Positions 16,825-25,919 are shown, counted from the stretch's first letter. The stretch: 58,120 bases of DNA from Desulfovibrio oxyclinae DSM 11498 (GCF_000375485.1 NZ_AQXE01000017.1:1-58120), one strand, 5' to 3'. Notes: a model not told the origin generated them from the letters alone. Made by a program: numbers and translations.

Positions 16825-17745
16825 CTAGGACACGGCATCGAGCGAGTCGATATTGCGGCCTTCCCACGGTTCGTCACGGTCCTTGAAGTTCGGCTTGAGC
16901 AGCTTGAACAGCACGCCCTTCGGCCCGATCTCGGCAAACTCCCGCATACCGTCGCCCCACATGGCGTCGAGGGTCTGAATCCAAAGGACCGAGGAAGTCA
17001 TCTGCTTCTTCATAATCTCGCGAATGACCTCGGGATCGCTTTCGGTGGAAGCGGTGGCGTTGTGATACACCGGAAACGCGGGGCTGTTCCATTGCAGGGT
17101 GTCCAGAAAACGCGCGAACTCGTCGGCGGCTTCCTGAATGAGCGGACTGTGGAACGCGCCGGATACCGGCAGGGGCACCGCACGACCCTTGATTTCCTTG
17201 ATCATGCCCTGCGCAGCCTCAAGGGCCTCGGCTTCACCGGAGATAACGAACTGGGCCGGTGAGTTATAGTTGGCGATGCGAAGTTCCGCGCCGGTCTGCT
17301 CCACTGCGCGCTCCACTATGCCCTCTACATCCCCGATACGGGTCTTGAGCACGGCGGCCATGCCGTGGCCCGCCCCGCCGGATTCCGCCATGAGCTTTCC
17401 GCGAAGCGTCACGGCACGCACGGCATCCTCCGGGCTGAGCACGCCCGCAGCGGCGAGGGATGCGTATTCGCCGAGGCTGTGTCCTGCGGTGCAGGCGGGA
17501 GTCAGCTTGTCTTTCAGCGCCAGCCACAGGGAGATGTTGACCACGGTCAGCGCGGGCTGCAGGGCGCGGGTGTCGGACATGTCCGCGTCTTCGTCTTCCC
17601 AGTAGATAGTGCGCAGGGGCAGGCCGGATTCCTTTTCGGCAAGCTCCCACAGGGCCATGGCTTCGGGAACGGCCTCCGCCGCATCGCGGCCCATGCCTTT
17701 TTCCTGCGAGCCCTGACCGGGGAACAATATGGCGAGTGAACTCAT
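16825..17745 (-). CDS. fabD: Malonyl-CoA:acyl-carrier-protein transacylase
   Basis: A 306-residue cytoplasmic enzyme loading malonyl groups onto ACP for fatty acid synthesis. The N-terminal LFPGQGSQEKGMG is the family oxyanion loop. GHSLGEYASL near residue 90 carries the catalytic serine, and VSGAFHSPLI the catalytic histidine. The length is standard. It starts after AAAGGAGAC and is divergent from the STAND ATPase gene at 17951. Confidence 0.95.
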   Translation of the reverse strand: MSSLAILFPGQGSQEKGMGRDAAEAVPEAMALWELAEKESGLPLRTIYWEDEDADMSDTRALQPALTVVNISLWLALKDKLTPACTAGHSLGEYASLAAAGVLSPEDAVRAVTLRGKLMAESGGAGHGMAAVLKTRIGDVEGIVERAVEQTGAELRIANYNSPAQFVISGEAEALEAAQGMIKEIKGRAVPLPVSGAFHSPLIQEAADEFARFLDTLQWNSPAFPVYHNATASTESDPEVIREIMKKQMTSSVLWIQTLDAMWGDGMREFAEIGPKGVLFKLLKPNFKDRDEPWEGRNIDSLDAVS

Positions 17746-17950
17746 TGAAGTCTCCTTTGATAAAGAAATAGGCGCGGCGTCGTTCTCGCGTCCCGCGTCC
17801 GACGGCGTCCATCCGCTTCATACACAAATATTTGGCTCATGCAATCCGTCAAACGTTCGTTTGCCGGAGGCTGCCATTCGGCACTTGCGATATACAGGCA
17901 GTGTGATACAGCTTTGCTTACGGGACAAGTCTCATCAACGGGGACCATCA

Positions 17951-20710
17951 ATGAACTTCGCTGAACGATCGGGCGCGGAAAGAAACTGGGTCCGGCGGCA
18001 CGAAGCCTTGAGCTACTGCCGCCTCGCCGACGGCCAAGCCGCCCGTATCCTGCTGATTCAGGCTCGGGCCGGACAGGGAAAGACCACCCTTGCCGAACAG
18101 CTTTCGCAGGAATTCGAAGGCCGCACCTGCTGGTGCGACTGCTCTCCGTCCGACGCCGACCATGTCGGCCTGTTGGAAAAACTCTGCCAATCTTTCACAT
18201 CCATATCCGGTTTCGACGCTTCCACCGTGCTCGCCGCGGCGCGCTCCAGCCAGTCGGCGGTGGAATGCGTCATCGCAGTCAGCAAAGGGCTTCCCACTGC
18301 ATTCCCGCCCAGCGGACCGCCCGTCCTAGCCGTCATAGACGATGCCCACCTGCTACAGGAGCATCCGGCAAGCCTCGCCGTGCTTCGCGCCTTCATCGAC
18401 GCATCGCCGCAGCGCGTCACCTTTTGCATCCTGACGCGCACCACGCTGCTCCTCGATGACAGCCCGCTTTTCAGCTTTCACGAGACCATCAGCATTGACG
18501 ATGACATTCTGGCGCTTACCGGCGCCGAGGTGGCCCAGATTCAGGAGCGCGTCTTCGGCAGAAAGCCGAGCAACGAGGAATGTGCGGCCATTCTCATCGC
18601 CACCGGCGGCTGGACCGCCGGCGTACTGCTGCTCGGCTCCGGGACCGTCCACCGCGGCAGCCGGATGGAGCATACACCGGCCGCGCTCGCTCAATATTTC
18701 GAAAAAACCTGCCTTGCCGACGCGGATCGTCAGGCGTGGCGTGAACTGATGTTCATGTCTCTGCCGGACGAATTCCCGGCGAGTTTCGCCGAAGACCTGA
18801 GCCTTGCCCGCGGCACGGCGCTGGCGGGACGACTGGCGCGTCGCAACCTTTTTGTCAGGCTCGCGGAACGGTGCGGATGGTTCGTATATCGCTTTCACCA
18901 TCTCTTTCGCGACACACTACGGACCATGGCCCGGGACAACCTGACCCCGGAGGAATGCAATGCGTTCCTGACTGACGCGGCATGGCTCTTCGCATCGCGA
19001 GGTCTGCCGGAGCGGGCGGCGGTCTGCCTTGCTTCCGCCAAGAACTGGCCAGCCCTTGCCGATTTGTTTCGCCAATACGGCCTGAAACTGGTGAACGCCA
19101 ACCATCTCGCCATCATCTCGCAGGTCTGCGCCCAGTGCCCAGATGAGGTCCGCAGCTCTCATCCCTGGCTCGAGCTCATGAGTGCTCGCGCCAGCATGAA
19201 CGCTAATCCGGGACGCACTCGCGAACGCATCTGCAACGCCATGCGCCGCTTCAGGGCACAGGGCGACCGGACAGGGGAACTGATCGCCATCGCCATGATC
19301 ATTCATTGCGATACTTTTTTTACCGGAATGCTGAGGCTCTGCGCGCAGCTTTTGTCGCGTGCCTGCACGCTATACGAGCACTCCATGGACACGCTTTCGG
19401 CATCGGAAGCGCTTTTCTGCGACTGCGCGCTGTTGCTGGGCTTCAACTACTGCGCGGTCGATAATTCGAAATGGCGGCTTTTCCACGAGCGCGCCATGGA
19501 GAACTCCCGCAAGCTCGGCATGGAGACACCGCCGCCGGAGATCAATAATGCGCGAGTCCTGCATCACACCCAGCTGGGGGACATCGACGCTTCACTGAGC
19601 CATCTGGATGCCCTATTCTCAGAACTGGAATCGCCCGCGCTGACGGACTCCGTCAAGATGACCCTGCACATCATGTACATGAACAGCGTGCTCATGAAAG
19701 GGGATTTCTGCGCCTACAGGAGCTGCAAGCAGGAAAGCGTGTCGCTGTACGAAGACATATTCAAGCAGACTCACCTCGGCGGCTTTCTCGAAATATGGGA
19801 CGCCGACATGCTGTTCGCCACGGGCGACCTTGCCGGAGCGCTCGACCGGGCACAGGCTCTGCTGGAACACCCCGTTTACGGCAACATTCCACACATTTCA
19901 TCGCAGGCGCATCAATACCTTGCCCTCATCCACGCCCTTTCCGACAGGAAGGAAAAGGCGCTGGCCAACGCCTTCAAGGCATGTTCGATCCGGGCATCCT
20001 GCGGCGGATGGTTCTTTCTCAGGCTGGCGCATACGGTTCTCGGCTCCACCCTCATCCTGTGCGGGGAGCACCACAGTGGACAACGCGTGCTGGGAAGATG
20101 CCTGCAAGCCTTCGCGAAGGCCGGCGGCTGTTACCTCGCCCCGCAGGCTTTGGCATACAAGGCCTGGTCACATCTGCAACAGGAAGACATCCCCGCAGCC
20201 ATGCAGGACGTCGAATCAATGCTCGGCCAGATGGAGCGACAGAAAAACAGCCATTTCTTTTATCAGCCAAAAGCCATTATGGACAATTTGCTGCACTTGG
20301 CCGCGAAAAACGGCCCATACCGCCACACGGCAATGCAGATCGAGGAAGTGCGCCGTGTTGCCTTTGCCCCCCCCACGGTCCACGACATCCCGAGACTGGC
20401 CTCCACGGCGCGGAGCCATCTGGAGAACGACAGGCCGTGGCACGCCCACAGCATCTTCTCGGCCATGGCAGCCACGGCACGAGAGAACCCGGCATCACTG
20501 CCTACGCACGTACGCCAGACGCTCTATGATGGATTCTCTCGCTGGATCGACATGTTGCGAAGGCACGACAGGCCAAGGACCGCCCTTGCTGCCGCCCGGT
20601 TCGCACGCCGCATATTCCCCAGCGAGGGGCTTTTCATGCAGCACGAGTACCAGCTCAAACGTTCAGGCGCTCCATCGGCCTTTTCAGACAGAACCGGGCC
20701 GCCGAACTAG
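17951..20710 (+). CDS. MalT/LuxR-like STAND ATPase without a recognisable HTH domain
   Basis: A 919-residue cytoplasmic protein. An N-terminal NTPase has a Walker A ARAGQGKTT (residues 38-46) and a Walker B VLAVIDDAH near residue 125. FVYRFHHLFRDTLR (near residue 315) matches the winged-helix block that follows the NTPase in MalT-type signal-transduction ATPases. The remainder is a helical, TPR-like array. In MalT and relatives a C-terminal LuxR helix-turn-helix binds DNA. Here the protein ends with a helical, basic segment (RTALAAARFARRIF) and no HTH pattern. It could regulate through protein contacts or be truncated. The stop codon shares CTAG with the convergent gene's stop. Confidence 0.75.
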   Translation: MNFAERSGAERNWVRRHEALSYCRLADGQAARILLIQARAGQGKTTLAEQLSQEFEGRTCWCDCSPSDADHVGLLEKLCQSFTSISGFDASTVLAAARSSQSAVECVIAVSKGLPTAFPPSGPPVLAVIDDAHLLQEHPASLAVLRAFIDASPQRVTFCILTRTTLLLDDSPLFSFHETISIDDDILALTGAEVAQIQERVFGRKPSNEECAAILIATGGWTAGVLLLGSGTVHRGSRMEHTPAALAQYFEKTCLADADRQAWRELMFMSLPDEFPASFAEDLSLARGTALAGRLARRNLFVRLAERCGWFVYRFHHLFRDTLRTMARDNLTPEECNAFLTDAAWLFASRGLPERAAVCLASAKNWPALADLFRQYGLKLVNANHLAIISQVCAQCPDEVRSSHPWLELMSARASMNANPGRTRERICNAMRRFRAQGDRTGELIAIAMIIHCDTFFTGMLRLCAQLLSRACTLYEHSMDTLSASEALFCDCALLLGFNYCAVDNSKWRLFHERAMENSRKLGMETPPPEINNARVLHHTQLGDIDASLSHLDALFSELESPALTDSVKMTLHIMYMNSVLMKGDFCAYRSCKQESVSLYEDIFKQTHLGGFLEIWDADMLFATGDLAGALDRAQALLEHPVYGNIPHISSQAHQYLALIHALSDRKEKALANAFKACSIRASCGGWFFLRLAHTVLGSTLILCGEHHSGQRVLGRCLQAFAKAGGCYLAPQALAYKAWSHLQQEDIPAAMQDVESMLGQMERQKNSHFFYQPKAIMDNLLHLAAKNGPYRHTAMQIEEVRRVAFAPPTVHDIPRLASTARSHLENDRPWHAHSIFSAMAATARENPASLPTHVRQTLYDGFSRWIDMLRRHDRPRTALAAARFARRIFPSEGLFMQHEYQLKRSGAPSAFSDRTGPPN

Positions 20711-21009
20711 CTGCCCCCCTCGCGGACTTCGAGGCTTTTCAGCTTGCCGCGCATCCCGTTTTGCCGTCCCTTCCGCCAGTCCACCTTCATGGTGGCGTAA
20801 ACCCTGTCGCTGTCCTCTTCCAGAACGGCGAAGCAGCGGGTGCAAAGGGACATAAGCTCCGCAATCTCCCCCTCTATGCACGTCCCCATGGAATTGGTTT
20901 CATAAGGAAGGCCGGATTGCTTCACGACCTCCAGCACCCGCCCCACATAGGTGCTGACGCTCCCGGTCTTGTCCATGGGAAAAATTGCAAGTTCAAGAAT
21001 GGCGCTCAT
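20707..21009 (-). CDS. MTH1187/YkoF-family thiamine-binding protein
   Basis: A 100-residue ferredoxin-fold protein. MSAILELAIFPMDKTGSVSTYVGRVLEVVKQSGLPYETNSMGTCIEGE is the typical start of the MTH1187 family (formerly DUF77), which binds thiamine or its pyrimidine moiety. DRVYATMKVDWRKGR is the family's C-terminal block. The ATG at 21009 has ACGGAGG upstream and is preferred over earlier in-frame starts. It is separated by about 430 bases from hynB and divergent from it, so the association with hydrogenase is probably positional. Confidence 0.8.
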   Translation of the reverse strand: MSAILELAIFPMDKTGSVSTYVGRVLEVVKQSGLPYETNSMGTCIEGEIAELMSLCTRCFAVLEEDSDRVYATMKVDWRKGRQNGMRGKLKSLEVREGGS

Positions 21010-21268
21010 GATGCCTCCGTATGATTTTTTGCTTTTCAGCTTGAGGGCCGATTCGATCCGTATCGACGATGCAGGGATCATCATAACAGGCTCGGGACTG
21101 CCGCAAAAGCGCCCGCAGCCGCCCTGGTCTTTCACGCATTTTGACACTGAGCCTATTGTACGGGCTATTTCGCATCAGGCTCCTCCATAGCATCCCATCT
21201 TCGCAAATCTTTTTTCTACGGCCTATTGATTTTGTATTGAAAGGCAGTTACGTAGGTCGTTAACTAAA

Positions 21269-21314
21269 GTTTTCAGATGTTTATACGCTTTTTCTGAAAA
21301 CGTATGGCTATAAT
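21269..21314 (+). promoter_or_regulatory. Candidate hynB promoter with overlapping inverted repeat
   Basis: A perfect -10 hexamer TATAAT lies at 21309-21314. No good -35 box is found. Instead an inverted repeat GTTTTCAG (21269-21276) and CTGAAAAC (21294-21301), separated by 17 bases, occupies the -15 to -45 region. This suggests control by a dimeric regulator. Confidence 0.45.
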
Positions 21315-21375
21315 GGCACGGACGTGAATACAGTGCCACTATGGGTGGATACAGGTAGAGTTGCGGACGACCACT

Positions 21376-21394
21376 TTTGTCCGGTTCGGACAAA
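21376..21394 (+). promoter_or_regulatory. Palindrome in the hynB leader
   Basis: TTTGTCCG-GTT-CGGACAAA, perfect eight-base arms, about 60 bases downstream of the putative -10 box. It could be a repressor operator or a 5' mRNA hairpin. Confidence 0.45.
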
Positions 21395-21438
21395 TTCGAC
21401 GGGTCGTAATCTTGAACTCAATTGTACGGAGGTGTTCC

Positions 21439-22428
21439 ATGAAAATTTCCGTAGGTCATGGCAAGAACGGTGCCGTGGAACGGTTGGAAAAGCGCGGCGT
21501 GGGTCGTCGCGACTTCATGAAGTTCTGCGGAACCGTGGCTGCTGTCATGGGTATGGGCCCGGCCTTCGCTCCGAAGGTCGCCGAGGCTCTGACCAACGAC
21601 AAGCGCCCCAATGTCATCTGGCTGCACAACGCCGAGTGCACCGGCTGCTCCGAGTCCATTCTTCGGACGGTCGAACCCTACATTGACACCCTGATTCTGG
21701 ATGTCATTTCTCTTAACTACCACGAGACCATTATGGCGGCCGCCGGCGATATGGCCGAAAAATGTCTCGAGGAAACCATGCACGATCCCAAGGGATACGT
21801 GGCTGTCGTCGAAGGCGGCATTCCCACCGCCGTCACCGGCTGGGAAGGCGAAGCCGGCGCTCACGGCAAGGTCTCCGGGCACACCATGCTCGCGACCACC
21901 AAGAAGGTCGTCAAGGGCGCCCAGGCAACCATCGCCTACGGTACCTGTGCCACCTACGGTGGCGTTCAGGCCGCTGCGCCGAACCCGACCCAGACCAAAG
22001 GCGTGGACAAAGTCATCCCCGACGCACCGGTCATCAATGTGCCCGGCTGTCCGCCGAACCCCTACAACCTGGTCGGCACCATCGTGCACTACCTCACCAA
22101 AGGCATCCCCGAGCTGGACGACGTTGGTCGCCCCTGGGCCTTCTTCGGCGAGTCCGTGCACGAGAACTGTCCCCGCATGGGTCACTTCGACTGGGGCGAG
22201 TTCGCCGAATCCTTCGGTTCCGAGGAAGCCCGCAAGGGTTGGTGCCTGCGCAAGGTCGGCTGCCGCGGTCCCGAGACCTACAACAACTGCCCGACCATCA
22301 AGTTCAACCAGATCAACTGGCCCGTTCAGGCCGGCCACCCCTGCATCGGCTGCTCGCAGCCGGACTTCTGGGACGGCGCCGATTGGGGCGGAATAAAGGA
22401 TCTGTACGCTGATCTGACCGAATGGTAG
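21439..22428 (+). CDS. hynB: Periplasmic [NiFe] hydrogenase small subunit
   Basis: A 329-residue electron-transfer subunit. A twin-arginine signal (GRRDFMKF, arginines 23-24) exports the folded heterodimer; cleavage is expected near residue 50. The proximal [4Fe-4S] cluster ligands begin at C67 and C70 ([10 protein letters not shown]), with GTCATYGGV and VPGCPPNP following. [30 protein letters not shown] and [13 protein letters not shown] supply the distal and medial clusters. The ATG at 21439 has ACGGAGGTG upstream. hynA follows after 58 bases with its own strong ribosome-binding site. The subunit passes electrons from H2 to periplasmic cytochromes c3. Confidence 0.96.
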   Translation: MKISVGHGKNGAVERLEKRGVGRRDFMKFCGTVAAVMGMGPAFAPKVAEALTNDKRPNVIWLHNAECTGCSESILRTVEPYIDTLILDVISLNYHETIMAAAGDMAEKCLEETMHDPKGYVAVVEGGIPTAVTGWEGEAGAHGKVSGHTMLATTKKVVKGAQATIAYGTCATYGGVQAAAPNPTQTKGVDKVIPDAPVINVPGCPPNPYNLVGTIVHYLTKGIPELDDVGRPWAFFGESVHENCPRMGHFDWGEFAESFGSEEARKGWCLRKVGCRGPETYNNCPTIKFNQINWPVQAGHPCIGCSQPDFWDGADWGGIKDLYADLTEW

Positions 22429-22486
22429 TTGGGCACTGTTGCCCGGTTTCGTTAAGAGACAAATCTTCTTTTTAGGAGGTTGAAAT

Positions 22487-24211
22487 ATGTCCGGTTGCAC
22501 TCCGAAAGGCGCCCCGGGTATGGCTCATGGTGAAAAGGTCATCGTTGACCCGGTAACCAGAATTGAGGGCCATCTCCGTGTGGAAGCCGTCGTAGACAAT
22601 GGTAAAATCGTCGACGTCCGCAGCAGCTCGCAGCTGTTCCGCGGCCTCGAAATAATCCTCAAGGGCCGCGATCCTCGCGACGCCCAGCACTTCACCCAGC
22701 GTTCCTGCGGCGTCTGCACCTACGTGCACGCTCTGGGTTCCATCCGCTGCGTGGACAACGCCGTGGGCGTGGACAAGGTCCTGCCCCACAACGCCACCAT
22801 CATCCGCAATCTCGTGCTGGCATCCCAGTTCATGCACGACCACATCGTGCACTTCTATCACCTGCACGCTCTGGACTTCGTCAACGTCGCCAACGTCCTG
22901 AACGCCGACGTGAACACCGCAGCGGAGATGGCCAACGCCAACTACAAGATGGTGAACAAGGACTCCTCCCGAGTCACCACTCCCGCAGATCTGCAGAAGG
23001 TCAAGGACACCATCAAGGGAATCATCGATTCCGGCCGCCTCGGCATCTTCAACAACGCCTACTTCCTGAAGCCCGGCGGACACCCCGCATACAAGCTGAC
23101 CCCCGAGGTCGACCTGATCGGCACCGCCCACTATCTGGAAGCCCTGCACCTGCAGGTCAAGGCCGCGCGCATGATGGCCGTGTACGGCGCCAAGAACCCG
23201 CACACCCAGTTCACCGTCATGGGCGGCGTCACCTGCTACGAAGGTCTGCAGGAAGACACCATCCAGACCTTCCTCGACATCTACGAGGAAGTGAAGAACT
23301 TCGTGGTGGAATGCTACATTCCCGACCTGATCACCGTGGCCTCCTTCTACAAGGACTGGGCTTCCATCGGTGGAACCAGGAACTTCATGAGCTTCGGCGA
23401 ATTCCCCGCACAGGGCGGCGAAGCGGATCTGGACTCCCGCTACGTCAAGCCGGGCGTCATCTACGACCGCAATCTCGGCAACGTCATGGATTTCGATCCG
23501 TCCAAGATCGAGGAGCACGTCAAGCACTCCTGGTACAAGGAAGACACTCCGAAGCATCCGTACGAAGGCGTCACCGATCCCATGTACACCAGCCTGGACG
23601 ACCCGCAGCGCTACTCCTGGATGAAGGCTCCGCGCTACGAGGACAAGTCCGTGGAAGTGGGCCCGCTGGCCACCGCGCTGGTCAACTACGGCCTCGGTCA
23701 TCCCGAATACGTGAAATACGTGGACTTCGTTCTCGGCGCTCTCGGCGTCGGCGCCGAAGCCCTGTACTCCACCCTGGGCCGCACCGCAGCCCGCGGCATC
23801 GAATGCCTCATCATCACCCTCAAGACCGCTGAATGGGTCGAGGACCTCAAGGCAAACGTGGCCGCCGGCAAGCTGGACATCTGCAAGGACTGGGAAATGC
23901 CCGCGGAAGCGGAAGGCGTCGGCTTCGTCAACGCCCCGCGCGGCGGCCTCTCCCACTGGATCAAGATCAAAGACAAGAAGATCGACAACTTCCAGCTCGT
24001 GGTTCCCTCCACCTGGAACATCGGTCCTCGTTGCGACAACGATCTGCCCGGTCCGCTGGAAGAAGCACTCATGGACAACACCCCCATCGCCGATCCCGAG
24101 CGTCCGGTCGAAATCCTTCGCACCGTACACTCCTATGACCCCTGTATCGCCTGCGGCGTGCACGTCATCGACAACAAGACCGGCAACGTGGCCAAGTTCC
24201 GCGTCCTGTAG
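22487..24211 (+). CDS. hynA: Periplasmic [NiFe] hydrogenase large (catalytic) subunit
   Basis: A 574-residue catalytic subunit. The NiFe(CN)2CO site is held by four cysteines: C74 and C77 in RSCGVCTYVH, and C553 and C556 in DPCIACGVH. The protein continues 15 residues beyond H559, which is the usual peptide removed by the maturation protease after nickel insertion. All four ligands are cysteine, so this is the standard and not the selenocysteine enzyme. It has no signal peptide and is exported with HynB. A strong hairpin at 24237-24273 separates it from the downstream protease gene. Confidence 0.97.
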   Translation: MSGCTPKGAPGMAHGEKVIVDPVTRIEGHLRVEAVVDNGKIVDVRSSSQLFRGLEIILKGRDPRDAQHFTQRSCGVCTYVHALGSIRCVDNAVGVDKVLPHNATIIRNLVLASQFMHDHIVHFYHLHALDFVNVANVLNADVNTAAEMANANYKMVNKDSSRVTTPADLQKVKDTIKGIIDSGRLGIFNNAYFLKPGGHPAYKLTPEVDLIGTAHYLEALHLQVKAARMMAVYGAKNPHTQFTVMGGVTCYEGLQEDTIQTFLDIYEEVKNFVVECYIPDLITVASFYKDWASIGGTRNFMSFGEFPAQGGEADLDSRYVKPGVIYDRNLGNVMDFDPSKIEEHVKHSWYKEDTPKHPYEGVTDPMYTSLDDPQRYSWMKAPRYEDKSVEVGPLATALVNYGLGHPEYVKYVDFVLGALGVGAEALYSTLGRTAARGIECLIITLKTAEWVEDLKANVAAGKLDICKDWEMPAEAEGVGFVNAPRGGLSHWIKIKDKKIDNFQLVVPSTWNIGPRCDNDLPGPLEEALMDNTPIADPERPVEILRTVHSYDPCIACGVHVIDNKTGNVAKFRVL

Positions 24212-24236
24212 GAACAAGGCTCCAAGCGAAAGACAC

Positions 24237-24273
24237 GGGGACCCGAAGGTTGACCTTCGGGTCCCCTTCTTCT
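24237..24273 (+). terminator. Intra-operon terminator or attenuator between hynA and the protease gene
   Basis: Perfect 13-base stem GGGGACCCGAAGG / CCTTCGGGTCCCC with loop TTGA, followed by TTCTTCT. The protease gene starts 12 bases later without a clear promoter, so some read-through is required. Confidence 0.7.
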
Positions 24274-24284
24274 AGAGCGTGACA

Positions 24285-24830
24285 ATGACGAATGAACAAA
24301 AGCGCATTCTGGTTCTGGGCGTGGGCAACATCCTCTATACCGACGAGGGTTTCGGCGTCCGCGTGGCCGAGGAACTGGAACAGAAATACGAGTTTTCCGG
24401 CAACGTGGAGATTCTGGACGGCGGCACGCTGGGCACCAAGCTCATGGGACCCATCATGGAAGCCGACCATCTGATCATCACGGACATTGTGCTCAACGAA
24501 GGGCAGCCGGGCGATCTGCATCGGCTTCTGGGCACTGAACTTTCCAAAAGCGTGGCCTTCAAGAACTCCATGCACCAAACGGACTTGCTCGACGTGCTCG
24601 CCCATTGTAAGCTGATAGGGCAGGTGCCGGACGAAGTGGTCCTTCTTGGCGTGGAGCCTAAGGATTATGAAACCATGTCCACCGAGATTTCCGGCACGCT
24701 GGCCGCGAAACTGCCCGAGGTAGTTGAAGCGGTTCTCAAGGAAATCACCGCCGCGGGTGCCACGTATACCCCCCGCTCGGCGGACAACCCCTCATCGGAG
24801 AAGGTCTATGTGCCTCGCAGTTCCAGCTGA
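24285..24830 (+). CDS. hynC: Hydrogenase maturation endopeptidase
   Basis: A 181-residue cytoplasmic protease of the HyaD/HybD type that trims the C-terminus of HynA after nickel insertion. LGVGNILYTDEGFGVRVAEEL contains the conserved acidic nickel-sensing residue, LDGGTLG the second acidic residue, and HQTDLLDVL the histidine. The ATG at 24285 is preferred, with a GTG at 24279 also possible; the ribosome-binding site is weak. It overlaps hypC by 23 bases. The hairpin upstream would keep the protease at lower levels than its abundant substrate. Confidence 0.9.
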   Translation: MTNEQKRILVLGVGNILYTDEGFGVRVAEELEQKYEFSGNVEILDGGTLGTKLMGPIMEADHLIITDIVLNEGQPGDLHRLLGTELSKSVAFKNSMHQTDLLDVLAHCKLIGQVPDEVVLLGVEPKDYETMSTEISGTLAAKLPEVVEAVLKEITAAGATYTPRSADNPSSEKVYVPRSSS

Positions 24831-25065
24831 GATCCTGTCCATCGAAGATCAGGTGGCCACCTGCCGAGTCGGCGAAGGTGACGCCACCATTCAGGCCTCC
24901 ATCATGCTTCTCGACGAAGAAGTGGAGCTTGGCGACTACATAATTGTTCACGCGGGCTTTGCCCTGCGCAAACTCGACTATGAAGAGGCGCAGGAAACCC
25001 TGCGCATTCTCAGGGACATGCTCAAGCTCGCCGACGAGCACGGCGTCGAGCAGGACATGCTGTAG
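24808..25065 (+). CDS. hypC: Hydrogenase assembly chaperone HypC/HupF
   Basis: An 85-residue chaperone starting with the invariant MCLAVPAEI, whose cysteine binds the iron-ligand scaffold and the immature large subunit. GDYIIVHAGFALRKLDYEEAQETL is the family's second block. The ATG has GGAGAAGG upstream and lies inside the end of the protease gene, so translation is probably coupled. The rest of the hyp set is not in this window. A strong terminator follows. Confidence 0.95.
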   Translation: MCLAVPAEILSIEDQVATCRVGEGDATIQASIMLLDEEVELGDYIIVHAGFALRKLDYEEAQETLRILRDMLKLADEHGVEQDML

Positions 25066-25085
25066 CCGCAATCAAGAAAACAGAC

Positions 25086-25119
25086 AAAAGGCCGCTTCCC
25101 AAGGAAGCGGCCTTTTTTT
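25086..25119 (+). terminator. Rho-independent terminator ending the hyn operon
   Basis: AAAAGGCCGCTTCC / GGAAGCGGCCTTTT with a three-base loop, running into seven T residues. Confidence 0.92.
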
Positions 25120-25149
25120 GTGCGAAACGACACGATAGAAGATTTGAGA

Positions 25150-25374
25150 CTACCCTCTACCTCCGTATACCGCGTCAATTTCGTTGAAAATCGCCTCCAC
25201 CCTTTCCTGCTGCCCGATGCTCATGCTGCCGCCTGCCCGCGCTGCGAACAGGTCGTCGAGCTCAGTCTGCAACTTGTGAATCCGACGTGCCTGACAGCTC
25301 GTGATGGGCATCTCCGGAACCGGAGCCGGTACGTGCGAATCAGGCTCGAAAAGGGCGCAATCATGCTCAATCAT
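25150..25374 (-). CDS. Hypothetical small protein (74 residues)
   Basis: Starts MIEHDCALFEPDS. The N-terminal half is proline-rich and acidic; the C-terminal half (ARRIHKLQTELDDLFAARAG then QQERVEAIFNEIDAVYG) looks helical and amphipathic. No family is recognised. The ATG at 25374 is chosen because GGAGGAAGGAG precedes it; a longer frame from 25470 begins with an unlikely cysteine/tryptophan-rich leader. It lies downstream of tmcA on the same strand but beyond that operon's terminator. Confidence 0.55.
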   Translation of the reverse strand: MIEHDCALFEPDSHVPAPVPEMPITSCQARRIHKLQTELDDLFAARAGGSMSIGQQERVEAIFNEIDAVYGGRG

Positions 25375-25467
25375 ACTCCTTCCTCCGTTCCTTGACGTTT
25401 CGCACTCTACTGAGCAACACCCATGCCACCATCGACACCACAGAAGTAACAAGCTGAAATCAAGACA

Positions 25468-25505
25468 CAAAAAAGCGAGGCCGCCGGAAAAACCGACGGC
25501 CTCGC
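25468..25505 (-). terminator. Rho-independent terminator ending the tmc operon
   Basis: On the minus strand GCGAGGCCG and CGGCCTCGC pair with an extra CCG/CGG step around a TTTTT loop, followed by seven T residues. Confidence 0.9.
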
Positions 25506-25533
25506 GCTTATTGGTGACGGAAAACCGTCCCGG

Positions 25534-25908
25534 TTAGTTCACGTGGCACTGGCCACAGGCAACCGGTCCGACCTTCTTTTCGGTATGGCAGTCGATGCAC
25601 ATCTGGTGGTACGCCTCACGAAGCGGGGTTTCCCCTTCGCCTGCGTCCTCGTAGTGACAGTCGGCGCAGCCCATCTCGGGATCGCCCGGGATGAATTCGC
25701 CTTCCTCGACGCCTTCATGGTGACACGGGGTGCAGTCGTATATTTCGGCCATCTCGTTGTGCTCGTCGTGGTTGAACACGGCGGCCGGGCGCTTGTTTTC
25801 GGTAAACGCCGGGTTGCTCAGTTCCACGATGTCCTCCTGACCCATGGCGGGCAGGAAGAACACCAACACGAGCACGGCTGCAAGCAATGCGGGTACGATC
25901 TTATTCAT
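25534..25908 (-). CDS. tmcA: Acidic type II tetraheme cytochrome c3
   Basis: A 124-residue periplasmic cytochrome. An N-terminal signal peptide (LLAAVLVLVFFLPAMG) is followed by four haem-binding motifs in order: CTPCH, CADCH, CIDCH and CGQCH, with further histidines for bis-His ligation. The many glutamates and aspartates fit the acidic type II c3, the cytochrome subunit of the Tmc complex. It accepts electrons from type I cytochrome c3, which is reduced by periplasmic hydrogenases and formate dehydrogenases. It is the last gene of the tmcDCBA operon, 11 bases after tmcB. Confidence 0.93.
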   Translation of the reverse strand: MNKIVPALLAAVLVLVFFLPAMGQEDIVELSNPAFTENKRPAAVFNHDEHNEMAEIYDCTPCHHEGVEEGEFIPGDPEMGCADCHYEDAGEGETPLREAYHQMCIDCHTEKKVGPVACGQCHVN

Positions 25909-25919
25909 GGCGCTCCTCC

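Larger units (their letters stand above)
21010..21438. other. Control region between the thiamine-binding gene and hynB
   Basis: About 430 bases without a gene. It carries a candidate hynB promoter with an inverted repeat (21269-21314) and a palindrome in the leader (21376-21394), listed separately. The hynB ribosome-binding site ACGGAGGTG is at 21426-21434. Confidence 0.6.

Noticed and set aside
21311..21330. Sigma-54 promoter for hynB (TGGCAC near 21314)
   Set aside because: The -24 element is present but the -12 element at the right spacing reads TGAA instead of TTGC; the overlapping TATAAT is a better match.
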